Assembly (NCBI GenBank): GCA_965217615.1 | Contig: CBDCIT010000018.1 | Span: 151,963-215,962 of the forward strand | DNA: 64,000 bases | Direction of reading: 5' to 3' | Origin: CAVOAK01 sp965217615 | GTDB lineage: Bacteria > Pseudomonadota > Alphaproteobacteria > UBA8366 > CAVOAK01 | In this document: one piece after another, positions 28,748 to 37,252 of the stretch | Layout: the number at the start of each line of letters is the position of its first letter | Numbering within the stretch: position 1 is the stretch's first letter | Translations under genes and position numbers: made by a program | The notes under the pieces: model-generated | The model's input: only the letters and a program-made list of their open reading frames with translations | What the model was told of the DNA's origin: nothing | Databases searched by the model: none

Positions 28748-29767
28748 ATGAGCGAAGTCATTGAAGACGTAAAGACCGAATGGGACATATCCGGCGAGGC
28801 AACAAAGCTGCACGAGGATTCCTTGGTGTGGGACAACACCTTTCCCTGGGGAGACGCCGGACGCCACGACCTCAAGATGCAGACGCTCCCTCGCATGGTT
28901 GCAAGCGGTTACAACGTCACGTCACTGACGATCGCCGGCGATCCGCACAACCTGGATGGGGCGATCCACAATATTGCGAAGAACCGCAATTTCTTTTTGG
29001 CGAGCCCCGATAAATACGTGCTGGTCGAAACAGCAGATGACGTTGTCCGAGCCAAGAAAGAGGGCAAGCTCGCGATCGTCTTCCACTTTCAGGGGACAAA
29101 TCCCTGCGAAGGGAACCCCGACATGATCGAGCTGTACTACAAGCTCGGCATTCGGCACATGTTGCTTGTAACCAACATGAAGAATGTCATCGGCGACGGC
29201 TGCAAGGAACGCACGGATGGTGGACTGACACGGCTCGGTGTCACATTTATCGAGGAGATGAACCGCGTCGGCGTGATCTGTGACGGCAGCCATACTGGGC
29301 ACCGCACCACCATGGACATGTTCGAAGCGACGAAGGTTCCTGCGGTGTTCAGCCATGCAAATCCGCGGTCGGTCTTTGATCACCCGCGCAACATCACCGA
29401 TGACCAGATCAAGGCTTGCGCGAAAACGGGCGGCGTGATCGGAATCAACGGCGTCGGCGTCTTCCTCGGCAAGAACGACAGTTCGACCGAGACGTTCTTA
29501 AAGCATCTCGACTATGTGGCGGAGCTCGTCGGGCCGGAGCATGTCGGCCTAGCAACCGACAACATGTATGATCCCGCAAGCTCCTTGCCGACGACTCGCC
29601 ACCCACCTCATCCGGGCGACGTGCCGTGGCCGGACATCAAATACGTTCAACCGGAGCAGTTTCCGGAAATCACGGACGGGTTGCTGAAACGCGGTTATTC
29701 GGAAGCGGATATTCGCGGAATACTGGGCGAAAACTGGCTGCGGGTTGCGCGCGCGGTCTGGAAATAG
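28748..29767 (+). CDS. Peptidase M19 (membrane dipeptidase) family, copy 2
   Basis: 339 residues, start ATG at 28748 with GGGAGGAAAAAAC upstream. Colinear with copy 1 and similar throughout: LVWDNTFPWGDAGRHDLKMQ, FHFQGTNPCEGNPDMIELYYKLG, ERTDGGLTRLGVTFIEEMNRVGVICDGSHTG, FSHANPRSVFDHPRNITDDQIKA, LGENWLRVARAVW. The same HxD and Glu substitutions are seen, so they are shared family traits rather than damage. The two genes look like one transcript from tandem duplication; physiological substrate unknown. Intact. Confidence 0.85.
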   Translation: MSEVIEDVKTEWDISGEATKLHEDSLVWDNTFPWGDAGRHDLKMQTLPRMVASGYNVTSLTIAGDPHNLDGAIHNIAKNRNFFLASPDKYVLVETADDVVRAKKEGKLAIVFHFQGTNPCEGNPDMIELYYKLGIRHMLLVTNMKNVIGDGCKERTDGGLTRLGVTFIEEMNRVGVICDGSHTGHRTTMDMFEATKVPAVFSHANPRSVFDHPRNITDDQIKACAKTGGVIGINGVGVFLGKNDSSTETFLKHLDYVAELVGPEHVGLATDNMYDPASSLPTTRHPPHPGDVPWPDIKYVQPEQFPEITDGLLKRGYSEADIRGILGENWLRVARAVWK

Positions 29768-29876
29768 CGCAACAAGGCGCGCGTCGATTTCGCGAAGCTA
29801 TCGCGCGGCGGCGTGCTGCGGTTGCTGGCATTGTGGCGAGGCCGCGTCCATGTCGAAAACCTCGCGTCGTGTTGGA

Positions 29877-30225
29877 CTACAGCAGAAATGGGTTGTCGTC
29901 GATCTTATCGAACCAATCGGTACTCTCGAACCAATAGGCACGGCGTTTGCTGAGCCAACCGTCTTCCTTGCGTAGAAAAATCCAGTTGTTGAAGAGATTG
30001 AGGGCGTCGGGGTCGCCTTTTTCAAGCACGAACGCCGCGTGATAGGTCTTAAGATTTTGCAGCGCAGGCGGCTGATACAACATATCGGGGTGCCGCGCCG
30101 TGATAAAGCCGGGTTTCGGTTCGAGCGTCATGACCGCTTGGGATTTCCCGCTCAGCACCGCGCGGAAACCGTCCGCATCGTCGTCAAATCGATGGCATTG
30201 CGCCTGCGGAAAATGCTGTTTTCTG
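29877..30225 (-). pseudogene. C-terminal fragment of a family 3 solute-binding protein
   Basis: The last 115 or so residues of a periplasmic binding protein: QCHRFDDDADGFRAVLSGKS, QAVMTLEPKPGFITARHPDM, YHAAFVLEKGDPDALNLFNN, WLSKRRAYWFESTDWFDKID. The pattern (KGDPDAxxxFNxW then an aromatic-rich tail) matches the end of the intact protein at 22,379. Its N-terminal part is cut off at base 30226 by IS66 copy 1 and is not found beyond that element, so the insertion was followed by deletion or rearrangement. Confidence 0.85.
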
Positions 30226-30374
30226 GTAACTACCCAGGTACCCCGCTCCTGACCGTGAGAGGATGATGTAGGTGGTCGGCGGGGCCGGGTTTCCGCCGCC
30301 GCGTCGTTGATCGTCTCTTGACTCCATAGAATCGGGCGTCTATGGGTTGCGCTCTCGTGTGACGGGAGCGGCGC

Positions 30375-31040
30375 GTGGGATATTTTGGGTCGAAGGCGAC
30401 GAGCGGTCTGTGCCAGGCGCTGATTGCGCTGATGCCGCCGCACAGCGTTTACATCGAGAGCCACCTGGGGGGCGGTGCGCTGATGAAGCGCAAGCCAACG
30501 GGCGTGCGCTCGATCGGCATCGACCGCGATGCGCAGGCGCTCGAGGCCTTTGCCTGTGACTACCCGGTCGAGTTGGTGCATGGCTGTGCCCATGCCTTTT
30601 TGGCCTCGTTCCCGTTTCTGGGCCCGGAGCTGGTCTACAGCGATCCCCCCTATCTGCACGCGACCCGCCGTTCGGCACGGCGCTATCGCTTCGACTACGA
30701 GGAGGTCGACCATGTCGCGCTCCTGGACCTGCTCAAGGATCTGCCCTGCCAGGTGATGGTCTCGGGCCATCCCTCGGCGCTCTATGACGAGATGCTGGCG
30801 GGCTGGCGCAGTCTGGCGCTGCAGGTGACGACCCAGGCCCAGGTGCGGACCGAGGTCGTGTGGTTCAACTTCGCGCCCGACCGGGTGCATTGGGCGAGCT
30901 ACGCAGGCCGGAACTTCACCGACCGCCAGCGCATCAAGCGTAAGGCGGCCAACTGGGGCCGGCGTTACAAGGCCTTGCCGGCGGGCGAACGCCTCGCGGT
31001 GCTGGCCGCCATGATGGCCGTCGATGCCGAGGACCCGTGA
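30375..31040 (+). CDS. Dam-like (D12 class) adenine-N6 DNA methyltransferase, IS66 cargo
   Basis: 221 residues. MGYFGSKATSGLCQALIALM and YIESHLGGGALMKRK form the D12-type FxGSK and SAM-binding region; the catalytic tetrapeptide DPPY is in ELVYSDPPYLHATRRSARRYRF. The order motif X/I before IV is that of Dam-type enzymes, and the size is small but complete. Its stop overlaps the transposase start (GTGA at 31037-31040), so the two should be translationally coupled. The identical gene is in IS66 copy 2, showing it is a fixed passenger. Recognition sequence unknown. Confidence 0.82.
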   Translation: MGYFGSKATSGLCQALIALMPPHSVYIESHLGGGALMKRKPTGVRSIGIDRDAQALEAFACDYPVELVHGCAHAFLASFPFLGPELVYSDPPYLHATRRSARRYRFDYEEVDHVALLDLLKDLPCQVMVSGHPSALYDEMLAGWRSLALQVTTQAQVRTEVVWFNFAPDRVHWASYAGRNFTDRQRIKRKAANWGRRYKALPAGERLAVLAAMMAVDAEDP

Positions 31041-32575
31041 CGCTGTCGCGCTGGCACGAGGACCTCGCCGCCCATGACGAGGCCTTCGCGTGCCTGCAAG
31101 ATCTTCTTGACCCCTCATCCTTCGCAACAACAGTCGTCAAGGCCTTCCGGGATTGGGGCCAGGGGCTGTTGCGCCTGGCCACGGTGCTCGTCCGGGAGAA
31201 TGCCGCGCTCGAGCGGGAGAACGTGACCCTGCGGGACCGCATCGCCGAGCTCGAGCGGAGCGCGGCGCTTGACAGCACCACCAGCAGCAAGCCGCCCGCC
31301 AGCAACGGCCTGGGCAAGAAGAGCGGAACCCAGAGGCGCACCCGAAGCCAGCGCGGCAAGTCCGGCAGGCCAAGCGGCGGCCAGCCGGGCCACAAGGGAA
31401 CGACGCTGGCGCGGACCGAGAGCCCGGACCATGTTGTGGATCATGACCCCTCCGCCTGTTCGGGCTGCGGCGCACCGCTGTCGGACGCCGACCGTCACCG
31501 CGCGCCCGTCTGTCGACAGGTCTTCGATGTGCCCGAGCCACGCCCCCTGGAGGTCACCGAACACCGCGCCCATCGCTGCCTCTGCGGCGCCTGCGCCACC
31601 GTGACAGGAGCCGTCTTCCCGGACGGCGTGACCGCCCCGGTCCAGTACGGGCCACGCATCACCGCCTGGGTGAGCTACCTGCTGTACGCCCAGTTCGTTC
31701 CCGAGAAGCGCTTGGCCGAACTCATGAGCGACCTCTTCGCAGTGTCCATCTCCACAGCCACGATCACCGCCATGGGCCGGCGAACCGCCAGGCGCTTCGA
31801 GCCCTTCCTCGCCCATGTCGCAGACGTGATCCGCACAGCGGTCCCGGTCAAGCACCTCGACGAAACCGGCCTGCGGATCGCCGCCCGTACCCGCTGGCTC
31901 CACGTGCTGTGCACCCCATTCCTGACCGTCCTGCGCATCGGCGCGGGACGCGGCGATGTCGAAAAGGACCTCGAAGGCATCCTCATCCATGACGATTACG
32001 CCGCCTACTTCACCCTCAAGGGCGTGCGCCACGGCGCCTGCAACGCCCATCACCTGCGCGAACTCCAGGCCCTGATCGACATCGAGAAGGAAGACTGGGC
32101 AAAGAGCATGCAGCGCCTCCTTGAGCGCGCGCACAGGGCTACCCGCTTCTCCCGTGAGAACGGCCGCGACGTGCCCGCCTCCCTGGTGGCCCGGATCTCG
32201 CGGGCCTGGGCCCGCATCCTCGACCACGCCATCGCCTTCCACGAGGCGCAGCCGCCGCTCCGGACCGGCAAGCGCGGACGAAAGAAACGCCGCATCGGTC
32301 ATAACCTCGCGCTCCGCCTCCGCAAGCACAAGGAGGGATGCCTGCGATTCCTCACCGACCCGCGCACGCCGTTTACGAACAATGAGGCCGAACGTGACCT
32401 CCGAATGGCCAAGCTGCGCCAGAAGATCTCCGGTGGCTTCCGCTCCGAGAGGGGTGCCTACAACTTCGCCAGAATGCGTGCCGTCATCGCCACCGCCCGA
32501 AAGCAACGCTGGAACGTCCTCCAGACCCTGGTGCATCCCGATCCGATGCAACTAATCCCCAAACTGCGCCTCTGA
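31037..32575 (+). CDS. IS66-family transposase (TnpC), copy 1
   Basis: 512 residues with GTG start. Layout: an N-terminal leucine-zipper-like helix (RENAALERENVTLRDRIAEL), an Arg/Lys-rich segment, the zinc-finger block CSGCGAPLSDADRH...HRCLCGACATV, the DDE core with VKHLDETGLRIAARTRWLHV and ILIHDDYAAYF, and the C-terminal FTNNEAERDLRMAKLRQKISGGFRS typical of IS66 TnpC. It differs from copy 2 at two residues I can see (QFVPEK here, QVVPEK there; IPKLRL here, IPQLRL there). Intact, although the element has lost its right end. Confidence 0.93.
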   Translation: MTLSRWHEDLAAHDEAFACLQDLLDPSSFATTVVKAFRDWGQGLLRLATVLVRENAALERENVTLRDRIAELERSAALDSTTSSKPPASNGLGKKSGTQRRTRSQRGKSGRPSGGQPGHKGTTLARTESPDHVVDHDPSACSGCGAPLSDADRHRAPVCRQVFDVPEPRPLEVTEHRAHRCLCGACATVTGAVFPDGVTAPVQYGPRITAWVSYLLYAQFVPEKRLAELMSDLFAVSISTATITAMGRRTARRFEPFLAHVADVIRTAVPVKHLDETGLRIAARTRWLHVLCTPFLTVLRIGAGRGDVEKDLEGILIHDDYAAYFTLKGVRHGACNAHHLRELQALIDIEKEDWAKSMQRLLERAHRATRFSRENGRDVPASLVARISRAWARILDHAIAFHEAQPPLRTGKRGRKKRRIGHNLALRLRKHKEGCLRFLTDPRTPFTNNEAERDLRMAKLRQKISGGFRSERGAYNFARMRAVIATARKQRWNVLQTLVHPDPMQLIPKLRL

Positions 32576-32647
32576 GAACACCGGCACCGCTACCAGCCCG
32601 GACCGCCACGATCCCTCATGGCCTGCCCCCAATGTATGTGCCAATCG

Positions 32648-33484
32648 CTATGTTAGTCTTGGCACGGTGATTGGGAAGGGCTGATCCGGCTGGAGCCCAT
32701 CCATAGCGCAAGCCGGATCAGTCCGGTTAGGCGCGATGGTCACTGGCGCCGGGGGTCTGTAGCCCAGCGCACTGTGTGGTCTGACCGTGTTGTAGTGCTG
32801 CCGCCATCGCTCGATCAGCACCTGGGCCTCCTTGAGCGAGTAGAAGATTTCGCCGTTGAGCAGCTCGTCCCGGAGCTTGCCGTTGAATGACTCGTTGTAG
32901 CCGTTCTCCCAGGGACTGCCCGGTTCGATGTAGAGCGTCTTCACACCGACCCGCGCCAGCCACTCACGGACGGCCGTGGCAGTGAACTCGGCACCATTAT
33001 CCGAGCGGATGTGGTCCGGCGGGCCACGATCGACGAACAGCGCGGCAAGGCGATACAGCACGTCGTCGGATCGCAGCCGTCGTGCGACGTCGATTGCCAG
33101 GCACTCCCGAGTGTACTCGTCGATGATGGTCAGCATGCGGAATGCCCTGCCATCGTGTGTGCGAGCCATGACGAAGTCATAGGCCCAGACATGGTGCGGC
33201 CAGTTCGGACGCAGACGGATGCAGGACCCATCGTTGAGCCATAGCCGGCCCCTCTTTGGTTGTTTTGCAGGCACCTTCAGTCCCTCCCGTCGCCAGATGC
33301 GTTCGACCCGCTTGTGGTTCACGTACCAGCCCTCGCCGCGGAGCAGCGCCGTGATCCGGCGATAGCCGTAGCGACCGTACGCGCTGGCCAGCCGCACAAT
33401 GGCCGCGGTCAACGCCGCCTCATCGTCAGCCTCGACACGCCGATAGCGTTGCGTCGAGCGTGGTTGCCCAATGACCCGGCACAC
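32648..33484 (-). CDS. IS407-group transposase OrfB, copy 1
   Basis: 278 residues from the internal ATG; in the natural product the frame extends upstream through SPERRRGYVQHISTRHALPERR, reached from orfA by a -1 shift at its end. The integrase (rve) core is complete: VWAYDFVMARTHDGRAFRML (D), DNGAEF (D) and SPWENGYNESFNGKLRDELL (E). The HTH_21 region is YGRYGYRRITALLRGEG. Nearly identical to the copy at 33864. Confidence 0.92.
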   Translation of the reverse strand: MCRVIGQPRSTQRYRRVEADDEAALTAAIVRLASAYGRYGYRRITALLRGEGWYVNHKRVERIWRREGLKVPAKQPKRGRLWLNDGSCIRLRPNWPHHVWAYDFVMARTHDGRAFRMLTIIDEYTRECLAIDVARRLRSDDVLYRLAALFVDRGPPDHIRSDNGAEFTATAVREWLARVGVKTLYIEPGSPWENGYNESFNGKLRDELLNGEIFYSLKEAQVLIERWRQHYNTVRPHSALGYRPPAPVTIAPNRTDPACAMDGLQPDQPFPITVPRLT

Positions 33485-33549
33485 CCGACGCTCGGGCAGG
33501 GCATGCCGCGTGGAGATGTGCTGAACATAGCCCCGGCGGCGCTCGGGGC

Positions 33550-33828
33550 TTAGAAGTTTCCCTCAGCGGCTTCCTTCAGAATCAGCTTATCCAGCGTCAG
33601 ATCAGCGACAGCTCGTCTCAGCCGCAGATTCTCCCGCTCGAGCTCCTTGAAGCGCCGTGCCTGCTCGATCTTTAGGCCGCCGTACTCCTTGCGCCAACGG
33701 TAATACGTCTGTTCCGAAACACCCAAGGTCCTGCAAACCGCGGGCACCGTTTGGCCGCCCGACAGGCTAACCTCCGCCTCCCGTAGCTTACCGATAACCT
33801 GTTCCGCGGTATGTCGTTTACGTGGCAT
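33550..33828 (-). CDS. IS407-group OrfA, copy 1
   Basis: 92 residues: MPRKRHTAEQVIGKLREAEV, HTH VPAVCRTLGVSEQTYYRWRKEYGG, then the coiled coil LKELERENLRLRR and ILKEAAEGNF. It is the DNA-binding half of the OrfAB transposase. One residue differs from copy 2 (RRAVADL here, RRAAADL there). Confidence 0.92.
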   Translation of the reverse strand: MPRKRHTAEQVIGKLREAEVSLSGGQTVPAVCRTLGVSEQTYYRWRKEYGGLKIEQARRFKELERENLRLRRAVADLTLDKLILKEAAEGNF

Positions 33829-33863
33829 CCTGACTGGCCTGCCCCCAATGTATGTGCCAATCG

Positions 33864-34700
33864 CTATGTTAGTCTTGGCACGGTGATTGGGAAGGGCTGA
33901 TCCGGCTGGAGCCCATCCATAGCGCAAGCCGGATCAGTCCGGTTAGGCGCGATGGTCACTGGCGCCGGGGGTCTGTAGCCCAGCGCACTGTGTGGTCTGA
34001 CCGTGTTGTAGTGCTGCCGCCATCGCTCGATCAGCACCTGGGCCTCCTTGAGCGAGTAGAAGATTTCGCCGTTGAGCAGCTCGTCCCGGAGCTTGCCGTT
34101 GAATGACTCGTTGTAGCCGTTCTCCCAGGGACTGCCCGGTTCGATGTAGAGCGTCTTCACACCGACCCGCGCCAGCCACTCACGGACGACCGTGGCGGTA
34201 AACTCGGCACCATTATCCGAGCGGATGTGGTCCGGCGGGCCACGATCGACGAACAGCGCGGCAAGGCGATACAGCACGTCGTCGGATCGCAGCCGTCGTG
34301 CGACGTCGATTGCCAGGCACTCCCGAGTGTACTCGTCGATGATGGTCAGCATGCGGAATGCCCTGCCATCGTGTGTGCGAGCCATGACGAAGTCATAGGC
34401 CCAGACATGGTGCGGCCAGTTCGGACGCAGACGGATGCAGGACCCATCGTTGAGCCATAGCCGGCCCCTCTTTGGTTGTTTTGCAGGCACCTTCAGTCCT
34501 TCCCGTCGCCAGATGCGTTCGACCCGCTTGTGGTTCACGTACCAGCCCTCGCCGCGGAGCAGCGCCGTGATCCGGCGATAGCCGTAGCGACCGTACGCGC
34601 TGGCCAGCCGCACAATGGCCGCGGTCAACGCCGCCTCATCGTCAGCCTCGACACGCCGATAGCGTTGCGTCGAGCGTGGTTGCCCAATGACCCGACACAC
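33864..34700 (-). CDS. IS407-group transposase OrfB, copy 2
   Basis: 278 residues, same DDE core as copy 1 (AYDFVMARTHDG, DNGAEFT, ENGYNESFNGKL); one difference seen is TATVVREW versus TATAVREW. Intact and potentially the active copy because this element has both ends. Confidence 0.92.
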   Translation of the reverse strand: MCRVIGQPRSTQRYRRVEADDEAALTAAIVRLASAYGRYGYRRITALLRGEGWYVNHKRVERIWRREGLKVPAKQPKRGRLWLNDGSCIRLRPNWPHHVWAYDFVMARTHDGRAFRMLTIIDEYTRECLAIDVARRLRSDDVLYRLAALFVDRGPPDHIRSDNGAEFTATVVREWLARVGVKTLYIEPGSPWENGYNESFNGKLRDELLNGEIFYSLKEAQVLIERWRQHYNTVRPHSALGYRPPAPVTIAPNRTDPACAMDGLQPDQPFPITVPRLT

Positions 34701-34765
34701 CCGACGCTCGGGCAGGGCATGCCGCGTGGAGATGTGCTGAACATAGCCCCGGCGGCGCTCGGGGC

Positions 34766-35044
34766 TTAGAAGTTTCCCTCAGCGGCTTCCTTCAGAATCA
34801 GCTTATCCAGCGTCAGATCAGCGGCAGCTCGTCTCAGCCGCAGATTCTCCCGCTCGAGCTCCTTGAAGCGCCGTGCCTGCTCGATCTTTAGGCCGCCGTA
34901 CTCCTTGCGCCAACGGTAATACGTCTGTTCCGAAACACCCAAGGTCCTGCAAACCGCAGGCACCGTTTGGCCGCCCGACAGGCTAACCTCCGCCTCCCGT
35001 AGCTTACCGATAACCTGTTCCGCGGTATGTCGTTTACGTGGCAT
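34766..35044 (-). CDS. IS407-group OrfA, copy 2
   Basis: 92 residues, HTH plus leucine-rich coiled coil as in copy 1. The last codons (AAACTTCTAAGC) allow a -1 shift into the OrfB frame reading LLSPERRRG. Confidence 0.92.
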   Translation of the reverse strand: MPRKRHTAEQVIGKLREAEVSLSGGQTVPAVCRTLGVSEQTYYRWRKEYGGLKIEQARRFKELERENLRLRRAAADLTLDKLILKEAAEGNF

Positions 35045-35221
35045 CCTGACCTCCGTTCAAACAGTCCTAGCCTAACATTCGGCCTGGACCAAGTTTTGGG
35101 GGTCAGGTCACGTCTCGGTCCCACATTTGATTATCTGGTTCGTATTGATTGGATATGTTACTAGCGACTGATCGTAGACGGCGGTTCAATCGACGAAGGC
35201 TCTTCGTTCGCATATAGATCG

Positions 35222-37252
35222 ATGGCGATACCAACAAAAATTTTTCTGGCGGACCTTGCACACACGTATTCCGTGGACAACAAGTCTCTCCCGGTTCCCC
35301 TCAACATTGGTTATGTCAAAGCCTATGCCGAAGCGGCGCACGGCGACTCGGTCGATATCTCCTTGTTCAAGAATCCCGACCTGTTCCTTCGACGAGTCTA
35401 CGAGGAAAGGCCGGAAATCATCGGATTCTCTAATTACGGCTGGAACGAGAACCTAAACATCGCAGTAGGCAGATATGCGCGCACAGTGTGTCCTGAAGCG
35501 CTAATCATCGCCGGCGGCCCCAATATAGATCCTGATCCAGATCAGCGGATGCAGATGTTACAGCGCCACAACTATGTTGATTTCGTGGTCGCCGATGGAG
35601 GGGAAGAGCCGTTTTCGGAGATGATCGAGTGGCGCCGGGAGGCAAACGGGAATCGCAGCCTGTTACCGCAAAACATCTTCTGGTGCGACGGTGACGAAAT
35701 GCGCCACACCAGTGAACGGCCAATAAAGAAGGTGATCAACAACATTCAATCGCCATACTTGAGCGGGTTTTTAGACGAGTTTCTCGCGGCCGGTATGGTT
35801 CCAATGTTCGAGACCAATCGTGGGTGCCCGTTTAAATGTACTTTCTGTGCGTGGGGCTCGGCTTCGAAAGATTTAGTACGACGCCTCGATCTCGATACTG
35901 TGCTTGCTGAGATTGAATACGTTGGGTGTCGGTCACGAGCGAACAACTGGATCGTTTGTGACGCCAATTTCGGAATACTCAAGCGGGATATCGAGATTGC
36001 TCAAGCGATCCGCAGGGTTAAGGACAGGGTCGGCAATCCAGAAAGGTGCCACATCTGGCTTGCGAAGAATGTCACTGAACGTAACCTTAAAATCGGTGAA
36101 ATTTTGGGTGATATGGCGGTTCCGGTAATGGCGGTCCAGAGCTTAAATCCAGAAGTCCTCTCGAACATCAAGCGGGATAACATCAAAACGGACACATATG
36201 TCGAATACCAAAGAAAGTTCCATGCCATCGGCAGTAAAACATACTCGGACGTGATCGTACCGTTGCCTGGAGAGACGTTAGCTAGTCATATCGAGGCCCT
36301 TCGGCAATTGTGCGACTACGGCGTCGACATCATTCAAAATCACAACATGCGTCTTCTCGCGGGTGCTGAAACGAATTCGCCCGAGACCCGTCAGACCTTT
36401 GGCTTTAAGACCCGCTACAGGCTAATTCACGGAGATGCTGGCGTTTATCGCTGTCCCGAGCAAACGACGATTCGAGCATTCGAGTTCGAAGAAAGCCTGC
36501 GCGAAACGACCACTTTGACAGAGTCCGAACTGTTTTTCCTTCGAAAGCTGCACTTCCTGATCGATTTCGCCTGGAATCTTGACGTATACAAACCATTGCT
36601 TCGCGTTGGCCATCTTTACGGTGTCAATCCGATCGATATATTGAGGCAGTTGCTCGAGGCCGCGGAGACGGCAACTTGCGGAAAAGACAAATCAGCGAAA
36701 AAGGTAGCTGCGTTCTTTGCGGAATTCGAAGAAAAATCACATGAAGAGTGGTTTGATACCCGCGAGGATATCGAGGCGTATTTCAGTATCGAGCAAAACT
36801 TCGAACGTCTGGTAGGTCAAGAATTTGAAAAACTCAATATTATGTTCAGCGTAATTCTGCTCAGAGACTTTAAGGCGGAATTCGACGCCATGATTCACGG
36901 GTTGATGCGGTCGCTTGGGTCCATCCCGGACGAAATTCTCGACCATGCAGCGGAATTAGCGTTCGCAACTTTTCCAGCGCTCGATGCCGACGCCAGCGAG
37001 CGTATCGTGACACTGCCGGATAACTTCATGGAGCTCAATTCCGAGACCGCAAATGCGTTCGTGCCTTCGGTCGACAAACGGACGCTGAGCCTGTTCGAAG
37101 GCGAACGACGTCTGCAGGTTCGGGAGACTCTCAAAAATCGGTCCGGCCAGACCTTATCGAAAGTTCTTAATACCCAGGGTGTCGTTTTGCGCGATCTGCG
37201 TCTAACATTTGAGGAAGATTTCGCTTTCGACAACCAGTTTCGGCGTGCCTAA
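35222..37252 (+). CDS. Radical SAM protein with cobalamin-binding-like N-terminal domain
   Basis: 676 residues. Residues 1-170 resemble the B12-binding domain of class B radical SAM enzymes (LPVPLNIGYVKAYAEA, PEIIGFSNYGWNENLNIAV, EALIIAGGPNIDPDPDQ, VDFVVADGGEEPFSE), but the DxHxxG base-off motif is not visible. The [4Fe-4S] motif CPFKCTFC spans residues 202-209. The barrel continues with NNWIVCDANFGILKRD, VQSLNPEVLSNIKRDN, YSDVIVPLPGET. The C-terminal 280 residues are helical and of unknown role. It is the first gene of the glycan region and a paralogue of the disrupted gene at 48,739. The substrate may be a nucleotide sugar or a lipid-linked or peptide substrate; undetermined. Intact. Confidence 0.85.
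   Translation: MAIPTKIFLADLAHTYSVDNKSLPVPLNIGYVKAYAEAAHGDSVDISLFKNPDLFLRRVYEERPEIIGFSNYGWNENLNIAVGRYARTVCPEALIIAGGPNIDPDPDQRMQMLQRHNYVDFVVADGGEEPFSEMIEWRREANGNRSLLPQNIFWCDGDEMRHTSERPIKKVINNIQSPYLSGFLDEFLAAGMVPMFETNRGCPFKCTFCAWGSASKDLVRRLDLDTVLAEIEYVGCRSRANNWIVCDANFGILKRDIEIAQAIRRVKDRVGNPERCHIWLAKNVTERNLKIGEILGDMAVPVMAVQSLNPEVLSNIKRDNIKTDTYVEYQRKFHAIGSKTYSDVIVPLPGETLASHIEALRQLCDYGVDIIQNHNMRLLAGAETNSPETRQTFGFKTRYRLIHGDAGVYRCPEQTTIRAFEFEESLRETTTLTESELFFLRKLHFLIDFAWNLDVYKPLLRVGHLYGVNPIDILRQLLEAAETATCGKDKSAKKVAAFFAEFEEKSHEEWFDTREDIEAYFSIEQNFERLVGQEFEKLNIMFSVILLRDFKAEFDAMIHGLMRSLGSIPDEILDHAAELAFATFPALDADASERIVTLPDNFMELNSETANAFVPSVDKRTLSLFEGERRLQVRETLKNRSGQTLSKVLNTQGVVLRDLRLTFEEDFAFDNQFRRA

Larger units (their letters stand above)
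30226..32618 (+). mobile_element. IS66-family element copy 1 with methyltransferase cargo; right end missing
   Basis: Starts with the terminal repeat GTAACTACCCAGGT at 30226. It matches copy 2 (49545-51975) until CGCCACGATCCCTCA at 32618, where an IS407-group element abuts. About 40 terminal bases including the right inverted repeat are lost, so no target duplication is visible. It carries two genes, a Dam-like methyltransferase and the IS66 transposase; no tnpA/tnpB genes are present. Confidence 0.9.
32619..33834 (-). mobile_element. IS407-group (IS3 family) element, copy 1, left end truncated
   Basis: Begins TGGCCTGCCCCCAATG at 32619 immediately after the broken IS66 end. It runs to CATCCTGAC at 33834, where the next copy starts, so it lacks the terminal 60 bases present in copy 2 (including the TGACCTGACCCCC inverted repeat). 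orfA and orfB are both intact. Confidence 0.88.
33835..35110 (-). mobile_element. IS407-group (IS3 family) element, copy 2, complete
   Basis: 1,276 bp. The ends are TGGCCTGCCCCCAA at 33835 and, inward from 35110, TGACCTGACCCCCAAA. It directly adjoins copy 1 in the same orientation and has removed that copy's terminal 60 bases, so no clean target duplication remains. Confidence 0.9.

Noticed and set aside
29877..31130. Single 417-codon minus-strand frame spanning the binding-protein fragment and the IS66 methyltransferase
   Set aside because: It crosses the IS boundary at 30226; only the 29877-30225 part is real coding sequence, the rest is antisense to the methyltransferase.
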